This document shows, piece after piece, positions 27,701 through 42,700 of a stretch of 64,000 nucleotides of DNA; the stretch's first letter is position 1, and every line of letters starts with the position of its first letter. Origin of the DNA: Siphonodentalium dalli (taxonomy: Eukaryota > Mollusca > Scaphopoda > Gadilida > Siphonodentaliidae); NCBI GenBank assembly GCA_032622095.1, contig CP136064.1, positions 274,625,614 to 274,689,613 on the forward strand, in the 5' to 3' direction. Under the pieces are notes generated by a model. It saw only the letters and a program-made list of their open reading frames with translations, had not been told where the DNA came from and did no database searches. Position numbers and translations under genes: made by a program.

Positions 27701-30700
27701 AATTGTACAGGAAATACGATTTCGGTCATTTCTGTTTTGAACGTTGTTGGGACAACATGAATATGATCATCGACTATGGACCATTTTCCTTACACAAAGC
27801 GATCTAAATGATCTAGTTTACTAAACTAATCTTATTCCCCTTCTGTATACTGGTGAACAAACGCTTTCATTTTCAACTTGATTCCGAAATATCGAATATG
27901 ATCGAGATTCGAATCGACGAATGCACAGCCAGGCCCCATGGATTTATTTTGTCATTTAATATACTTATTAAGTAACTGTCTTTGGTCGTAACATATATCA
28001 ATATACCATAACATCATTTGGACCATATTCATTGGCAACCAAACTGGTTTCAAGCGACAAATCGCTAGAAAATTCGCAAGATTGTCAAGATGTAGCAAAA
28101 TTCAAAGTGTTACGGGTGCGGGTGTACTCCGTTGATGCCCCGTTTGCGCGGAGTTAGAAAGGGTCCTACTAAACAACGAACACAAACGAACACAAACGAA
28201 CATAAACGAACACAGGTCCAAAAAGCGGAGTAGAAGGGTGAAATTTGGTTTGTGGGTGCGCGTGGGTCCATTCTATGTGTATGTGGTGTTATTTCCAACT
28301 TTGATGACTTATTTTTTTAGTTATTAGCATTATTTTAATACAAAACTACTAAACAACGAACACAAACGAACATAAGATTAGCGGCAGTGCAGAGGCTACC
28401 ATGCAGGTGTTAATTAACTACGGCTTACTATGTCTCCTTGTTTTTACTGCAAGATGATTGTCAATTTTATCACTGATGGCAATAAAAACACGGGGAAACA
28501 TCAGAGGTCGGCGTTTTAATGCATAGCTAACAAAACATTTGAGTCAATAAGATGGGAAAGTATTCAATAGCGAGAGCGGCTTGGAAACAATAGAAAACAA
28601 AATCATTTATGACGAAATACAGACAGACATAATTGACAAATATTTGTGACAACAGACGATACCTTACATTTATGGAAAGACTAAAGACGAAAGTTTTCAA
28701 TGCTAGAAAACAAATTTCAACAATTCAGAAATGGACAAATAACGATTATGAAAGCATTAAAGGTGTGGGAGTCCTTGACAGTGAAAATATTTCCAACGGT
28801 CAAAAACCGACACAAAAAGAAAATGTAGACAGTCTTAGACAGACTTTGTCCGTATTCAAATAAGAAATATCGCATAAACAGTATGTTATTGTCATATGTT
28901 TGACCATTGTATAAACAAAAGCATAAAAAGTCACTTTCCTGGTGTTTGTTTATATTATGATGGTAAACATAAAGAGCGTTCTTTGTTGCTGAATTCCTGA
29001 TATGGAACTAATAAAGAGCGTTTATATAATTGGTGTGTGATTAGCTAGTAACACGTATACTGTGCTGTCTTCTGTAACACAATCAGGCTCTTGCTTAGGT
29101 AAAATATAGTAGGTCTTTATGATAGCATGCTGTTTACACGATGAACGAAACTGTATGCGTTTTAGTGTTTTTCTGTTTACGGTGATTGGAACAAATATGA
29201 ATATTTTCGACAACTAAGGCCTCCCGTGCCTTTAATAATATAATTAACAATTTTTTTTACTGAGTTTACAGACAATTTAAATGAAACAGTGACTGCCCGT
29301 ACAGAAACTGCACATGTGATTTGGGTAGAAACAGGTTAGAACAGCTTAGCATTATGTTAGTTTCGTATGTTAATCACCCCTGCTACATTAGCAGCATATT
29401 AGATCTAGTGTGCAAAATATTTCTAACCTCATTGCTCACATTAGCATAGCTTAGTATTCATACTGGGTATAGATTTCTCCCAGTATGCCCATGGTGTGTC
29501 CAATAATCTAACTTAGACTAAGTTAGTGCAGGTTAGAGATTAGAAATTTAGTTCGGCCAATGCTTTCTTGACACAAATCCCCAGGCATGTATGGACCATT
29601 TAATGACTTTCACATCTGGGTTTTATCCCCAGTTCAGACCAGGACTCCAATGCTAAAGGATTTTATGGCCCTGATAAGAACTTCCCTGGAACCTAGTATT
29701 CTGTTCAATTCACTTGGAGTTTACAATTCCCAAGTTAAAGCTGCTTGTTTTCTGTGGGACTGATAGGATAAGTTGTTCTTGTTTGGTGAATTAAAACCTC
29801 GTTGTTTTTTTCATGGCAGGGTAAGTGACTGCATGCATTTAAAATAATTTCCTTTCCAAAATTGAACCTTAAACATTTCATAATGATAGTATTATGTTTT
29901 TTACATTGAAATTAAGGGTCAATTTATAATTATTCAGTTATTCATTCATGTATAATAATATATAGAATCTTTTGTCAGTTTTCATATCTCATTCGCACAT
30001 CATGGCAGTTTTATAAAGGGCATATGGTCTCTTGTGTGCCTTCACTGCGTGTTCTAATATCTAATTTATCAACCAGGTAGACTACATGTATATTAAAGTT
30101 GATTTAAGTTTTATTTTCAAATACTATCAATCTTATTTCTAGAATAAATAATGATGGACCATCACATCAAATAACCTAAATTCTGCTATTGTTTATGGAT
30201 TCTAGTTAGTAATTAGATAGAACAAATGCGCGAATCTATTTACAAAATGAATGAATTGTAGGAAATAAACAATTTATGGCAGTTTTTATCGAAGTGATTT
30301 TTACAGTTATTTGGAATATTCCATGAAGAGCAGTTAACATGAACATTGCAGTGTATGTGATGTATATTTTATGTATTTATATAGTTTTTAAAAGCAATAC
30401 CGTGTGGTATGATATATTGTTTGTGTGTGTTTTTTTTTCACAAATTGTTACCCAGCTGGAAGTATGTATAATTACTTTAAAGTTAATGTGATAACCTGCC
30501 TGCACATGTGGCATTTTTATACATTCCTGATGTGAAATTTACTAACATAGAACTAACGTGCTAATTTGCTAACATAAAGCATATGTGCAATTTTACAGCT
30601 CTTAAGAGCTATAAAATTGCACATATGCTTTGTTAGCAAATTTGCACGTTAGTTCTACGTTAGAAATTTGGTTGAGAATTGTCCAACGTATAACTAGTGT

Positions 30701-33700
30701 GCATATCCGCTAACCTGACCACATGTGCAATATGTTAGTTTTTAAGCTCCGCCCATCTCACTTTTGACAGTTAAATTACAACATTAGTTCTACATTAGTT
30801 CTACGTTGGCAATCAGATTAGAAATCCGCTTAGATCTAATGTGGTTTTAGGTTAGCAGTTTTTGGTAAGGGTGACAACTGCGTGACATTCGAGTGGAGGG
30901 GATTTTACATTATCAGGCATTGCATCATCTTTGGAAGTGAGATACGAAATTTGAACAAATATGACGGTCGAACAACGAGACAGACTAATGCGAAGACTTC
31001 TTAATTTTGTTAGTGACAATTCCAAATTCCAAACTTCAACTGACGACAATTAACTATACCAAAAACTACCGCTCTCGCAAAAAAACCTGGACAAAAAAAA
31101 GTGAAAGTGAAACGAAGTCATAATAAGACAAATTAACAAAGTCAAAACAACTCAGTGACAAAGAGACAGAGTATAAGTTAATTAACACCTTTGCAATACG
31201 GCTAATCTCATGTTCGTTTGTGTTCGTTGTTTAGTAGCTTTGCATTCAAATAATGCTTATAACTCGAAAAATAAGTCATCAAAGTTGGAAATAACACCAC
31301 ATACACATATAATGGACCCACACGCACACACAAACCAAATTTCACCCTTCTATTCCGCTTTTTAGACCTGTGTTCGTTTATGTTCGTTTGTGTTCGTTTG
31401 TGTTCGTTGTTTAGTAGGACCGGTTAGAAAAGACGGGAAAAGTCGCGTGCGGCGATCTGAATAAACCGATTTTTTTCGTGGTACAATTGGAAAAAGTAGA
31501 ATTGTACCACAAAACTGGAACGAGATAGCCATGGTGACTCGGGCCACTGGCCAATCAGGACATGGCTTTTAAGCATAGTTAGGCAGGGTCGTATTACAAC
31601 ACTAAATATCCACCGTCCGATTTGACACCAAATAATTCAGAATTTAATTTTAGCCAATTTCCGCTCACTAGTCAAAAGAGAGTGAAATAATTAATGTGTA
31701 TCACACATGCATATTATTTATATATTATAATATTTATTGTAATCACCACGTAATCACCACACTGTGTATCACACATGCATCGCCAAAAATCAACAGAAGT
31801 CATCCATGAGTAATACATCGAATATACGATCACAAAGCTCGTAATTAAAACGCTCTTTAATATCTACCGTTTGTGGACATCATAAGCATGGCCGCTTTTT
31901 ATAATACGATCATCGGAATTTGTCCTATATGCTGCCAAATCATCAAAATGTTGTGATCTGGCCAGCAAAACTTCATATTAATGCTGATGTGTAGATATAA
32001 TATTTTCTTGTATCGAACATGTACATATTAATTATGATGGTTGTATGGTGTCAAATCGGACTGAACATCTTTAATATTTATGTTTATTTTGAGCAGGCGA
32101 CGTCCACTATCACGGCGACGGAGAGGAAGCAGAGAAACCACGACAGAAATGTTCAGGATCTGGACACCAAATGCAAGCAACTAGCGGCTGACGTCATCAA
32201 TGCTCAGAATGAGAGCAAGGCATCAGCCAATGAACTCCTTCGAACTAGATCACATGATGACGAGCTTCATGGTACTATCACCGTGCTCAGACGAGAAAAC
32301 AAGACGCTCACCGGTGAGTATAATTTAATGATAACCTGTTTAACACACAATTCAGTTGTCTCTTCTAGGACACAATTACAGCAAAAACAGCATTTTTTTT
32401 TTTATAAATCTCGATTTCAAGACAAAAAAGAGTTATTTTGTAAATAAAACGTGGTTTATTTCGACCGTGAGGGAATCGGTAGTTTAACTGAAATGTGGCG
32501 TGATAGAGTTCTTCTTCTTGGTCCTCTTTTTTGTGTGTTCTGAACTTTTTCGTGCAGATTTCTGTTCTATTCCAAAAACACCTAAAACTGTCCCGCTGAT
32601 GTGATGATATATTCTAAATAAAATTTAGTTAGAAATTGTGTTAGAAACTTTTCCGGACATTTGTCCTCGATTCATATCTATTATTATATACCCCGGAATC
32701 TATATAAAACTTTCTGGGAATAGAAATAACATCTTGAATTATCTCTAATATGTGACCAGCCATATCAAATCCAGTCGTAAGTCGGGATTTTTTTACCATT
32801 TTATTAGGTCGCCTCGCATATATAAGAGAATGCATTGGCCTAACAATTTTTTATCATTTTTTTTAAATAAATGTTTTTTACAATGTTTAGGACATAAAAA
32901 AAACATCCATTACCCTGCATGGAGCCCCACACATATATAGAAGCATATAGAAGAGTGTCGTCTAATCATTTTGTCTGGGGCTCTGTATGTGTGGAATTAT
33001 AAAATTGTTAAAGAATACCAGAAAAAATTATTAAAATTGTAAAATATTGTTAGGCCAATGCATTCTCTTATATATACGAGGCGACCTATGGTCGACTCGC
33101 ATATATAAGAGAATGCATTGGCACAGGGTAAAATAAATCCCGACTTACGACTGGATTTGATATGGCGGGTCACATATAACAAGCTGTAAGTTGATAAATC
33201 ATATCTCAGCACGATCCGCATGCTCTAAAAGTGAGACCTCACATTATTCCACTGTTTGACATTCGTACATGTTTGATTTGATTTTGGGTTTATTTCGGTG
33301 GCTGTGCCATGTCATGGTTTTGTCAGTTCTATTCCGAAAGGAATGTCCATAGAGATGGTCATTTTCACAGTAAAATCACTCTCAGTCGCACGTAGTATCC
33401 ACTTGTATAGCTAACATTACACGTGACGCACTTTTCCTAATACACGAATCGTGTGCATTCGTGGGCAATTGATGTACAGGGTGACACTTGATGGATTGTG
33501 ACGGTATATAAAGCTCATTGCTCCTTGCCGATAAGCCACCGGGATCACTCCTACACGCACGTGATCATGTGGTGGGCTGTGGTTTTCGTATGGTGTTACA
33601 ATACCGTTTATTTCACAGATGAAATGCACGAGCTGAACTACCATCTTAATGACGGAGGGCGCGATACCCGCGGCATCGATATAACAGTAAGGAGGGTGGA

Positions 33701-36700
33701 GGAGGAGAAACGCGAGCTACTGTCATCACTGGAGGAGGCGAGCGTTAACATCAGTCAGCTGGAGAACAAACTCGTCAGAGCTATCAAAGATAAAACGGAG
33801 ATGAGGTCAGAGGTCGAACAGAGGATGGTGGAGAAAGAAGAGGAGTTAGATAATACAAGGTACACACTGAACATAACTAAATTAACGATGTATTCAGGGT
33901 CCCAGACCTAGTTACAAGAACAACATACAAAATCTAATTTAACACAGGTTTTATCTTCGTTTGGATAACACAATGTTGACAACCAATTGTGACACAATCT
34001 AGATCTATTTATGCCAAATATTCCTTTACCCAACAGAACGACCCTGTGCCAATGCATTTTCTTATATATGCGAGTATAGGTCGCATCGCATATATAAGAG
34101 AATACATTGGCTTAACACATATTAAAAATGATAAAATTGTCAAGAATGTAGAAAAATATTATAAATAATTTTTTAGGCCAATGCATTCTCTTATATATGC
34201 GAGGCGACCTATGGTCGACTCGCATATATAAGAGAATGCATTGGCACAGGGCATAACTGTAACCATCACAATGTGGCCAATGAACCGGTTCCAATGATAT
34301 CCATATTTGTATGGTGTTATTGAGACAGACCGAAGATATTTTAGGCTGTTGAAGCTTTATTTGGGCGTTTTTGGCCGTTTTGTTGGGTAAAGGGTTAATA
34401 GCATTTTGTTAGTGAAAAATTAACAAACTCGTTTTTGTTGTTTGTATAAAATATCGAAACTATATTAAATAATTGGATAAATAAAACTTAACATCAAATA
34501 ACATGGTGTCTGTCACGTGGCACTTCTCATTCCAAACAAGTTATTTTATACATTAGCACCTGACAAAGAAGTAATATTATGTTCTATAAAAAATTCCATG
34601 AAGCCCTGAATACATGCATCTTTAACTACACACAGTCGATAACAACGATCTACCATCCATTACAATAGCTGTCGGGCAATAGAATGGATAATATGCTGTT
34701 AAAGTGATGTGAAAACTCCGGTAGGGTGATAAAATATAGAAATGGAAAATAATCTTGTTCAAAGTAGTTATTTTTACAATAGTATATCTAATTGACAACA
34801 CACACCGTCATTCTAATTATTAATTAAATGCAGTGACTCTCGATGGTGAAATCGTTTTCATTAGTTTATTGCCGATAGATGCGTCCCGAATCGAGTAGTA
34901 AATATTTACATTTGAGCGTAGTTCAGACAATGTTTTCTATGGAGTGGTACGATCGATTTGCTTCAGGTTTTCGTCGGTGTTAGTAGAATGTTGCATTCCT
35001 CCAATTGACATAGTGCCTGATTACTAACTTATCAGTTTCACGCACCCGAACAAGTACAATATGTCTTTAAATTGAACTATTGATTTCCTTTTGCAATTTA
35101 ATTTTTTAAAGTTGAAATTTCGTACTTTTTTCGATATTAAAATTTACTAATCAATGCTTTCTCGAGTTTAACTTCATCTGAGAATATAAGCTTCATCTCG
35201 AAAGTTTACAATTCAGCTTGCAAATACTATTGAGTTATCTAAATGAGAAAACATGACAATACAGTGTTCGTCCAATGTCCTGCCACTGGATATTTATTCG
35301 GCCAAGTTTCAGACCGATCATGTGGATAGGATACCAAGCACTGTGCTGATTTTGCCAGCAATCCCGACGTCATTTTGAACCTACTCTCTCAACAGGCGAA
35401 ACCATCAGCGATCCATTGAGTCATTGAACCAGACTCTGGAGTTGGAGATTAAACAGCGAGGGGAAGCCCAACGCATCAGAAAGAAGCTGGAGAGTGATAT
35501 TATGTCACTCGATATATCACTGGATAAAAACAGCAGGTCTCGAGAAGAGATGGACAAATCAGTAAAGAGATACCAAGTGCAAATCAAGGTACATAACATT
35601 AATATGATATGTTGGGTGGGGTGGTGTGGGGTGAATATGGGGGAGATACCGGGGTGCAAGCAACATGTCATGAGAAGAGGTGGACAAATCAGTAAAGAGA
35701 TACCAAGTGCAAATCAAGGTACACAACAATAATATGATATGTGGGGTGGGGTGATGTGGGGTGAATATGGGGGAGATACCGGGGTGCAAGCAACATGTCG
35801 TGAGAAGGGATGGACAAATCAATGAAGAGATACCAAACAGAAGTCAATGTACACAACATTAATATATCTGGTGGGTGGGTTCGGTGATTATGGGGGATCC
35901 CTGAATGCCAGAAACAGGGCACGAGAAGAGATGAACAAATCAGGGAAGAAAAACCGACGTAAATAAAGTTACCCAACATTAATATCATGTGGGTGGGTAT
36001 TTTGGAGGTTGTGACTATGTGATGGTTGTGGGGAGTGTCAATGGCTGCCACCAACAGGATGGAAGGTCGAAATGGACAAATCATGAAAATATAGCAAGCT
36101 GAAATCAAAGGACCCAACAATAATAAGCCCTGCCATATTTGTTAGTGTGTAATGTCAGGTCGTGTGGTGGGCATACGTGAATGGTTGTGGGAAGAATAGC
36201 CGGGTGCTAGAAATAGGGTGGAAGAAGAAATGAACACATAGACGAAGAGATACCAAGCAGAAATCGAGGCATTGGATATTAATATAATGTGAAGGTGGAT
36301 AAGGAGGGGTCAATAGATGAATTAAGGATAAATTATATTAAATATACGGTTTAGAAAAAAACAACACCTTGCTTGTAGGAAATGGAGACAGTTATGATTG
36401 AGGAGCGTCGCAGCTTCCACGAGACCCGAGAATCCAGCTCGACAATCGAACGTCACGTCTCTATAATCACCATCGAGTCAGAGAAAACGAGAGCTAGTCT
36501 CGAACAGGTAAATATGCAATATACATATAACATATACAGACATATATATATATAGCGTCGAACAGGTAAATATACAACATAATATAACATATACAGACAT
36601 ATATATAGCGTCGAAGTACCATGAGACCCGGAAATCCAGCTCAACAATCGAACGTCACGTCGCTCTATACTAACCAGCGAACTGAGACAATATAATCGAG

Positions 36701-39700
36701 AAGTCTCGAGTAGGTAATATAAAATAGACAACACCATGTAATTATTGCATTTTTAGTAGGAATTGTGAACACTGAGGAAGTCGACATTGACGTACAATGG
36801 TTGAACATTCCTCGTCCCAACATAACAGTGCGATGACTACATTATATTAAACCATGTACAATATATTCTTATATGCATTGACACTGTGGAATTGTGCACG
36901 GTGTTGGTTAAACTCATGCAGCGCCCTCTACGTTAGCACTGCCACAAGGATGATACATTGCGGACCGATACATCTATTTTTACATATCGTCGGAACTATG
37001 TTTAGTCATCTGTTATTTTATTTTGACCACCAACAGTTTGCAATAATGATAATTCTTCGGTATTGATAAGAACAATATAGACTGAGCCAGACATAGACAA
37101 GTTTAATCCTAAAACATAAGAACTATAAGAACACTAAAGTCTTAAGAATCCTTATATGTCCTTATGGCAGTGATTTATCAGCGGGGCGATGGGAGATAAC
37201 TCTGCCTGGAGTTTGGGTGTTGGTTTGTTAAAATTGTGTCACGCGACGCAGTGGACTAGATACTGGCTCTATGACGCTCCGACGCTCTGCTCTGTTCGTC
37301 TCATGACGGCGTGCATAGTGTATAGTAACGACGTAGCCCCATAGAGCCAGCGTCTAGTCCAGCGACGCAAATACAACCCGACGTCATCACATAATGCATT
37401 ACAGCAACGGTTACACACAATGGGTGATTTAAACAGGAAATCTTCGTTTCATATTTATTATAGGAAACTATATAAAACTTGTTATAGGAAGAGATAGACT
37501 ATCTTTAAAGACAATAGCTCCGAAACACGGCTTCCATCAGGGTTTCGCGAGTATATACATTATTATAATCGTGTCACTAATATTCATGGTTCTTGGAACT
37601 TGTGCACATGTTACAGATGTGTAAGCATTAATCCATGCTTCTGGGATATTGGGATATACAGTCTACAATGACATTCAACATACACATGTACATGTTGTTG
37701 GTTCGCAAAATATATGTGATGGTAATTGGAACATTGTTTGTGTCTCCAGGCAGAAAGAGCCAGAAAGACAGCAGAAAGTGATTTGGTTGAAGCACAGAAC
37801 AGGATAATCGAATACACCGCCCAATTCAGCATCTTGACGGCCAGTAAGAAGAAGTCTGCCGCCGACTGTCTCGCAATGCAGGTACGGTAACTCTAAATAC
37901 ACCACACATGTCCAACTCAAGTGCACACTTATATCCACGCTCTATCAGACGACTGGCTACACTGTAACTTATAATACGAGTATTTTTGGAATAGGAAGTG
38001 GAACATTATCAGGTCAGTCACATCCTGAATTTAGCTACTACACTGTAGTATTATAGTGATATTTAAATATTTTAGTTTAGTTTGATGCCATATCCACTAT
38101 TTCCGTCTGCACCGAAACTTTGAGATCAACATCCCAATGCAAAGCCAAATTTCACTCTGACCAACATTGCAGCAAACTAAAAAGCTCTAGATAAAAGTTT
38201 TGCAACATTTTGCGCTAGTTTATTTTTATTTAATAATGACATGCAGACGTATGCCTTTCTAATCGGCATTACCATGACGAAACAATCGCTCGTCCATGAC
38301 ACACTGAATCTTAAATGACTGCGTTATATCATCATGATATACCATCATTCGAGTCATGTTATTGCTTTATATCATCATGATATACAATAATTCGAGACAT
38401 GTTATTGCTTTATATCATCATGATATACCATCATTCGAGACATGTTACTTCGTCACAAACACAGGGATGGTATCTAATTAGTGCGACACTGAATTTGAAT
38501 CAGTTTTGTGGAATATTATTTAATTTATCCCTATCGAATTCACAAACGGCAATATTCACATTGTTATATATTATACTTGAATATAGCTACATTCTGGGTG
38601 TGCCTGGTCTGTTACAATATAGCGAAGACGAAACAATCTCATTTTGATCAACAAGGCGGGTCTTTTTTCTCAGCGAAAAATCGCCTAGCGAACCGTCGAC
38701 ATCGATTTTTCTGATTGCGGCGACAACAATATGTGATTCGTCGCCGCAATGTGAAGTGATGTGAAACACTCTGGTATGGCGATCTGATAGAAATGAAGTA
38801 TTTTTTTTTTTTCACGAATATTAATCCAAATTGACAACACACAACGTCATTCATATATATTAATTAAATACAATGACTATCGATGGCGAAATCAATTGTG
38901 TTAGTTTATCGCCAAAAGTTGCGTCCCGAATCGAGATGTAAATATTTACAACTGAGCGTAGTTCAGACGATGTTTTCTATGGAGTGGTATATATGGTCGA
39001 TTTCTTTGAAATTTTGGAGGATGTTATAGAATGCTAGATTCCCCCAGGTTGACATACAATGTAGTATGAGTACTAACTTATGAATTTCACGTACCCGAAC
39101 CAGTCCATAATATGTCTTTAATTCTCTCCACTCAAAATCGCCGCGAATCCGATTTCGGCGAGATGCCGCTATTTTGAGTTGGCCGATCGCCGAGTTGAGA
39201 GAAATGAGGTTGTTTCGTCTTTATTGTACTGTACATACACAATCCGAACGTGAATGCCTTCCGTTACAGAGTGATCTGGAAGAGATGACGACTGGGATAA
39301 GGAAATTAGAGGAGAGTGGTAAGAAGGCGACAGCTGACTCGAATCGTTACTCGGAGCAACTCAGACAGGAGCAGGAACACTCGGCTCAGGCGGAGAACCT
39401 CCGGAAGAAACTCGACGCGCAGGTCAAGATGCTGCAGCAACGACTGGCTGAAATCGAGGCTAGCTCAATGAAGGGAGGAAAAACACTGATTCACAGACTC
39501 GAACAGAGGGTAGGTGTTCCCGGCTACATTATATATCAGATTTGGATTTGTTTTCGTACTCGATCTCCGGTAGTTATATTCATAACATGGGATTATTTGA
39601 TAAACCAGCAGTCAATTCACCATTCGGGTTCATTTTATAATCCAGGTGGTAAGTGAGACTGGTTAACCAGTAGTCACTCGGATAGCTATCGCCGCGCTAT

Positions 39701-42700
39701 AGGATTATCAAATGAAGCGACCCAGTTACACATAAACCAGGCTGAACAGAAACAAAACAAAAAATAACAAAACTGGAATTGCATCAATTTTAAGTTTAAT
39801 GGAACACAAACCTCACATGTTTTGATTTTGCGCTTGACAACCATACCATATAAACTAAATCGAAGATATAGGATGTGTATGCTTTAATTAATGTCTGTAC
39901 TTTTACTTTGTGTTTCTCGTAAACACGTGTACCTCAGAAAATGATAAAACGTGTATAACATAACCACTGGTGTGTAAATATAAAACGTGTGTAACCTAAC
40001 CAATGGTGTGTACATATAAACCGTGTATGACCTAACCACTGCTGTGTAAATATAAGACTGGTTTGGCACTCTTGAGCCACAACATTTGCCTGACCAAATT
40101 TTTATTCATACTTCTAGAAATGACCCAAAAACACACACATCTTAAATGTCCGTGTAACACGTTTAACCCCTTTAATAAATGGATTCGTCCATCAATTATA
40201 TACATGGCAAATTGGGATGATGGATAATGAGGATATATACACTCAGATTGAGATCGACTAACTGATAATACAAGCATAATTTTCCTATTCATTGATGGGA
40301 AAAGTTCAGATAATAAAAGGGACCAACCCTTAAATGAGTATTTAGTAAAGACATGTTTAACATTCTCGCTCCAGATTGTCGATTTGGAGATGGAACTCGA
40401 TAATGAGAAGAAATATCTCGGCGATGCCCAGAAGGCCGTGCGTAGATCTGAGAGGCGTGTGGGCGACCTCGAGTTCCAGGTCGAAGAGGAAACCAACAAC
40501 CAAAGCAAGAGTAAGGACATCGTGGATAATCTACAGGCCAAGCTCCGACAGTACAGAAATCACATCGAGGAGGCGGTATGTTACTAATATAGTGGTTATT
40601 CAAAGATCATTTGCGATTAGTTCTATGGCGGCTCGCTCACGATTCAGTCTTAGGGGTCCACATGGAACCAAACTTGTTTCTAAATTTTGTCTTGAACATC
40701 ATATTTGGTCTTGACAGAAGAACCAATATCAACTGATTTTGTTCGCTATATGGTTCTCCAGAAAGAACCAGAAAATAGTTCCTTTGGGTTCCCCATCTGG
40801 TTCATTAAATGACTTATAGTTTCGAATACAGATGAAATCACCAGCCACAGCAACTCGCATACTATGTATTCGATATCCCTTGCTAAACAGTTCTGCTATC
40901 TTGTAACTTGAAAGGTACTCAATCCGATCAGACACTCCTAAATTACTATTTCTTTGGCTTCGGGGGTGAAAAATATTTCATTCGAGTCGAGGAACCTACC
41001 CGTCAAAGCTCAGAGTGATCAGATATCGATTTTTGAAGTTATTTATTTCAATTGTTTCTAGCCCAGAAACTCGTGTTCAAACGGACGATCTTGCAGATAA
41101 AGATGGATAACTCTAAAATCAAGTGGTAATAATAACCACTTAATTTTAGAATTATCCATCTTTATCTACAAAAACGTCCATTTGAACACGAGTTTCTGGG
41201 CTAGAACCAATTGAAATAACTAACTTCAAAAATCGATATCTGAACACTCTGAGCTTTGATGGGTGGGTTCCTCGACTCGAATCAAATATTTTTTACCTCC
41301 GAAGCCAAAGAAATATTAATTTAGGAGCCTCTGATCGGATTGAGAACCTTTACAGTATTTGTTTCAAATGCATCAGGAGCGAGGCACCATGTAATTTGTA
41401 CAGAGTTGTGCTCAATTCCATTTGTATTTGGAAATATTTTTTCCCAGATACATTGACATATTAACGTATGCTTAAAGATGCATAATCCGAATTAACGCTC
41501 CCAATTTCTTTGGCTTCGGGGATGAACAATATTTGATTCGAGTCGAGGAACCCACCCACCAAAGCTCAGGGTGATCAGATACCGATTTTTGAAATTAGTT
41601 ATTTCTAGAAATGTTTAATTATTTGTGGCCCGGAAAAGGAGCGTCAAACCGATGTTCTCGGACAAAATTGCGGATGAAGATGGATAGCTCTAAAATCAAG
41701 TGATAATAGGGTTAAATGTCGTGATATGCAAGTGAGAATACGGCCATATTTCGTTGAACAACATGTTGATAAATAACACGTTTTGGGAAATTTTATACCA
41801 TAGTTGACAGCGGCTAGCATTATTTTGTTGTAATTAATCGATTCTGATAACTATAGAAGCGTATTTTGAAGAAATGCTGTATCTTGACGATATTGGGACC
41901 GTCTGATCGGATTGAGTTCTATTAACATAACATATGCTTAAAGTAAACGTTGTCAGCCAAGGACTATTTCGTATACAGAAAAAAACATTCATTATACGAA
42001 ATTCATCAGAATGTTTCATCATTATAAAAGTGATTTCTCCTTGTATGTTATAAACTGTCGGTTAATGGACTGGCGATTGGACATTAGAAAACTGTAAATG
42101 GTCTCGACCTTCGTGCTCGACCATATACATGTAGTTTCCAAATTCCCAGTAGCTCGCCCATTAACCCTGACATAGTAGGTAGCTCGTCCATTAACCCTGA
42201 CATAGTAGGTAGCTCGCCCATTAACCATGACATAGTAGGTTCCATTAACCCTGCATAGTAGGTAGCTCGTCCATTAACCCTGACGTAGTAGGTAGCTCGC
42301 CCATTAACCATGACATAGTAGGTTCCATTAACCCTGCATAGTAGGTAGCTCGTCCATAAATCCTGACATAGTAGGTAGCTCGTCCATTAACCCTGACATA
42401 GTAGGTAGCTCGTCCATTAACCCTGACATAGTAGGCAGCTAATAGAGGATGAAATTAGAAGCTTTAAGGTCTAAGAAATAAACCTGTGTTTTCTCACCGA
42501 TATTTCTTGATAATATGTTACTCAATTTTAACAGGAAGCCCTGGCAACCAGCAACCAATCAAAATGCCGCACTCTTCAGCAAGAATTGGACGACGCAGTA
42601 GAACGTGCTTCCGTCAGTGAAATGGCTCTAGATAAATGTCGCAGTAGAACGCGCAGGGATGTCTCCCAGCAGAGATCTGGTAAGTAGTTCCGAACACGGG

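Larger units (their letters stand above)
28153..31430. mobile_element. 3.26-kb hAT-like DNA element with 222-bp inverted repeats and 8-bp target duplication
   Basis: The element (28161-31422) is flanked by exact copies of GTTAGAAA (28153-28160 and 31423-31430). Its inverted repeats (28161-28382 and 31201-31422) begin GGTCCTACTAAACAACGAAC after one mismatched base and contain subterminal acaaacgaac repeats. An 8-bp duplication is known for hAT, and also Merlin and P-type elements. No transposase is recognisable inside. Two short overlapping frames near 28565-28863 are of unknown meaning. It is probably non-autonomous. Confidence 0.8.
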
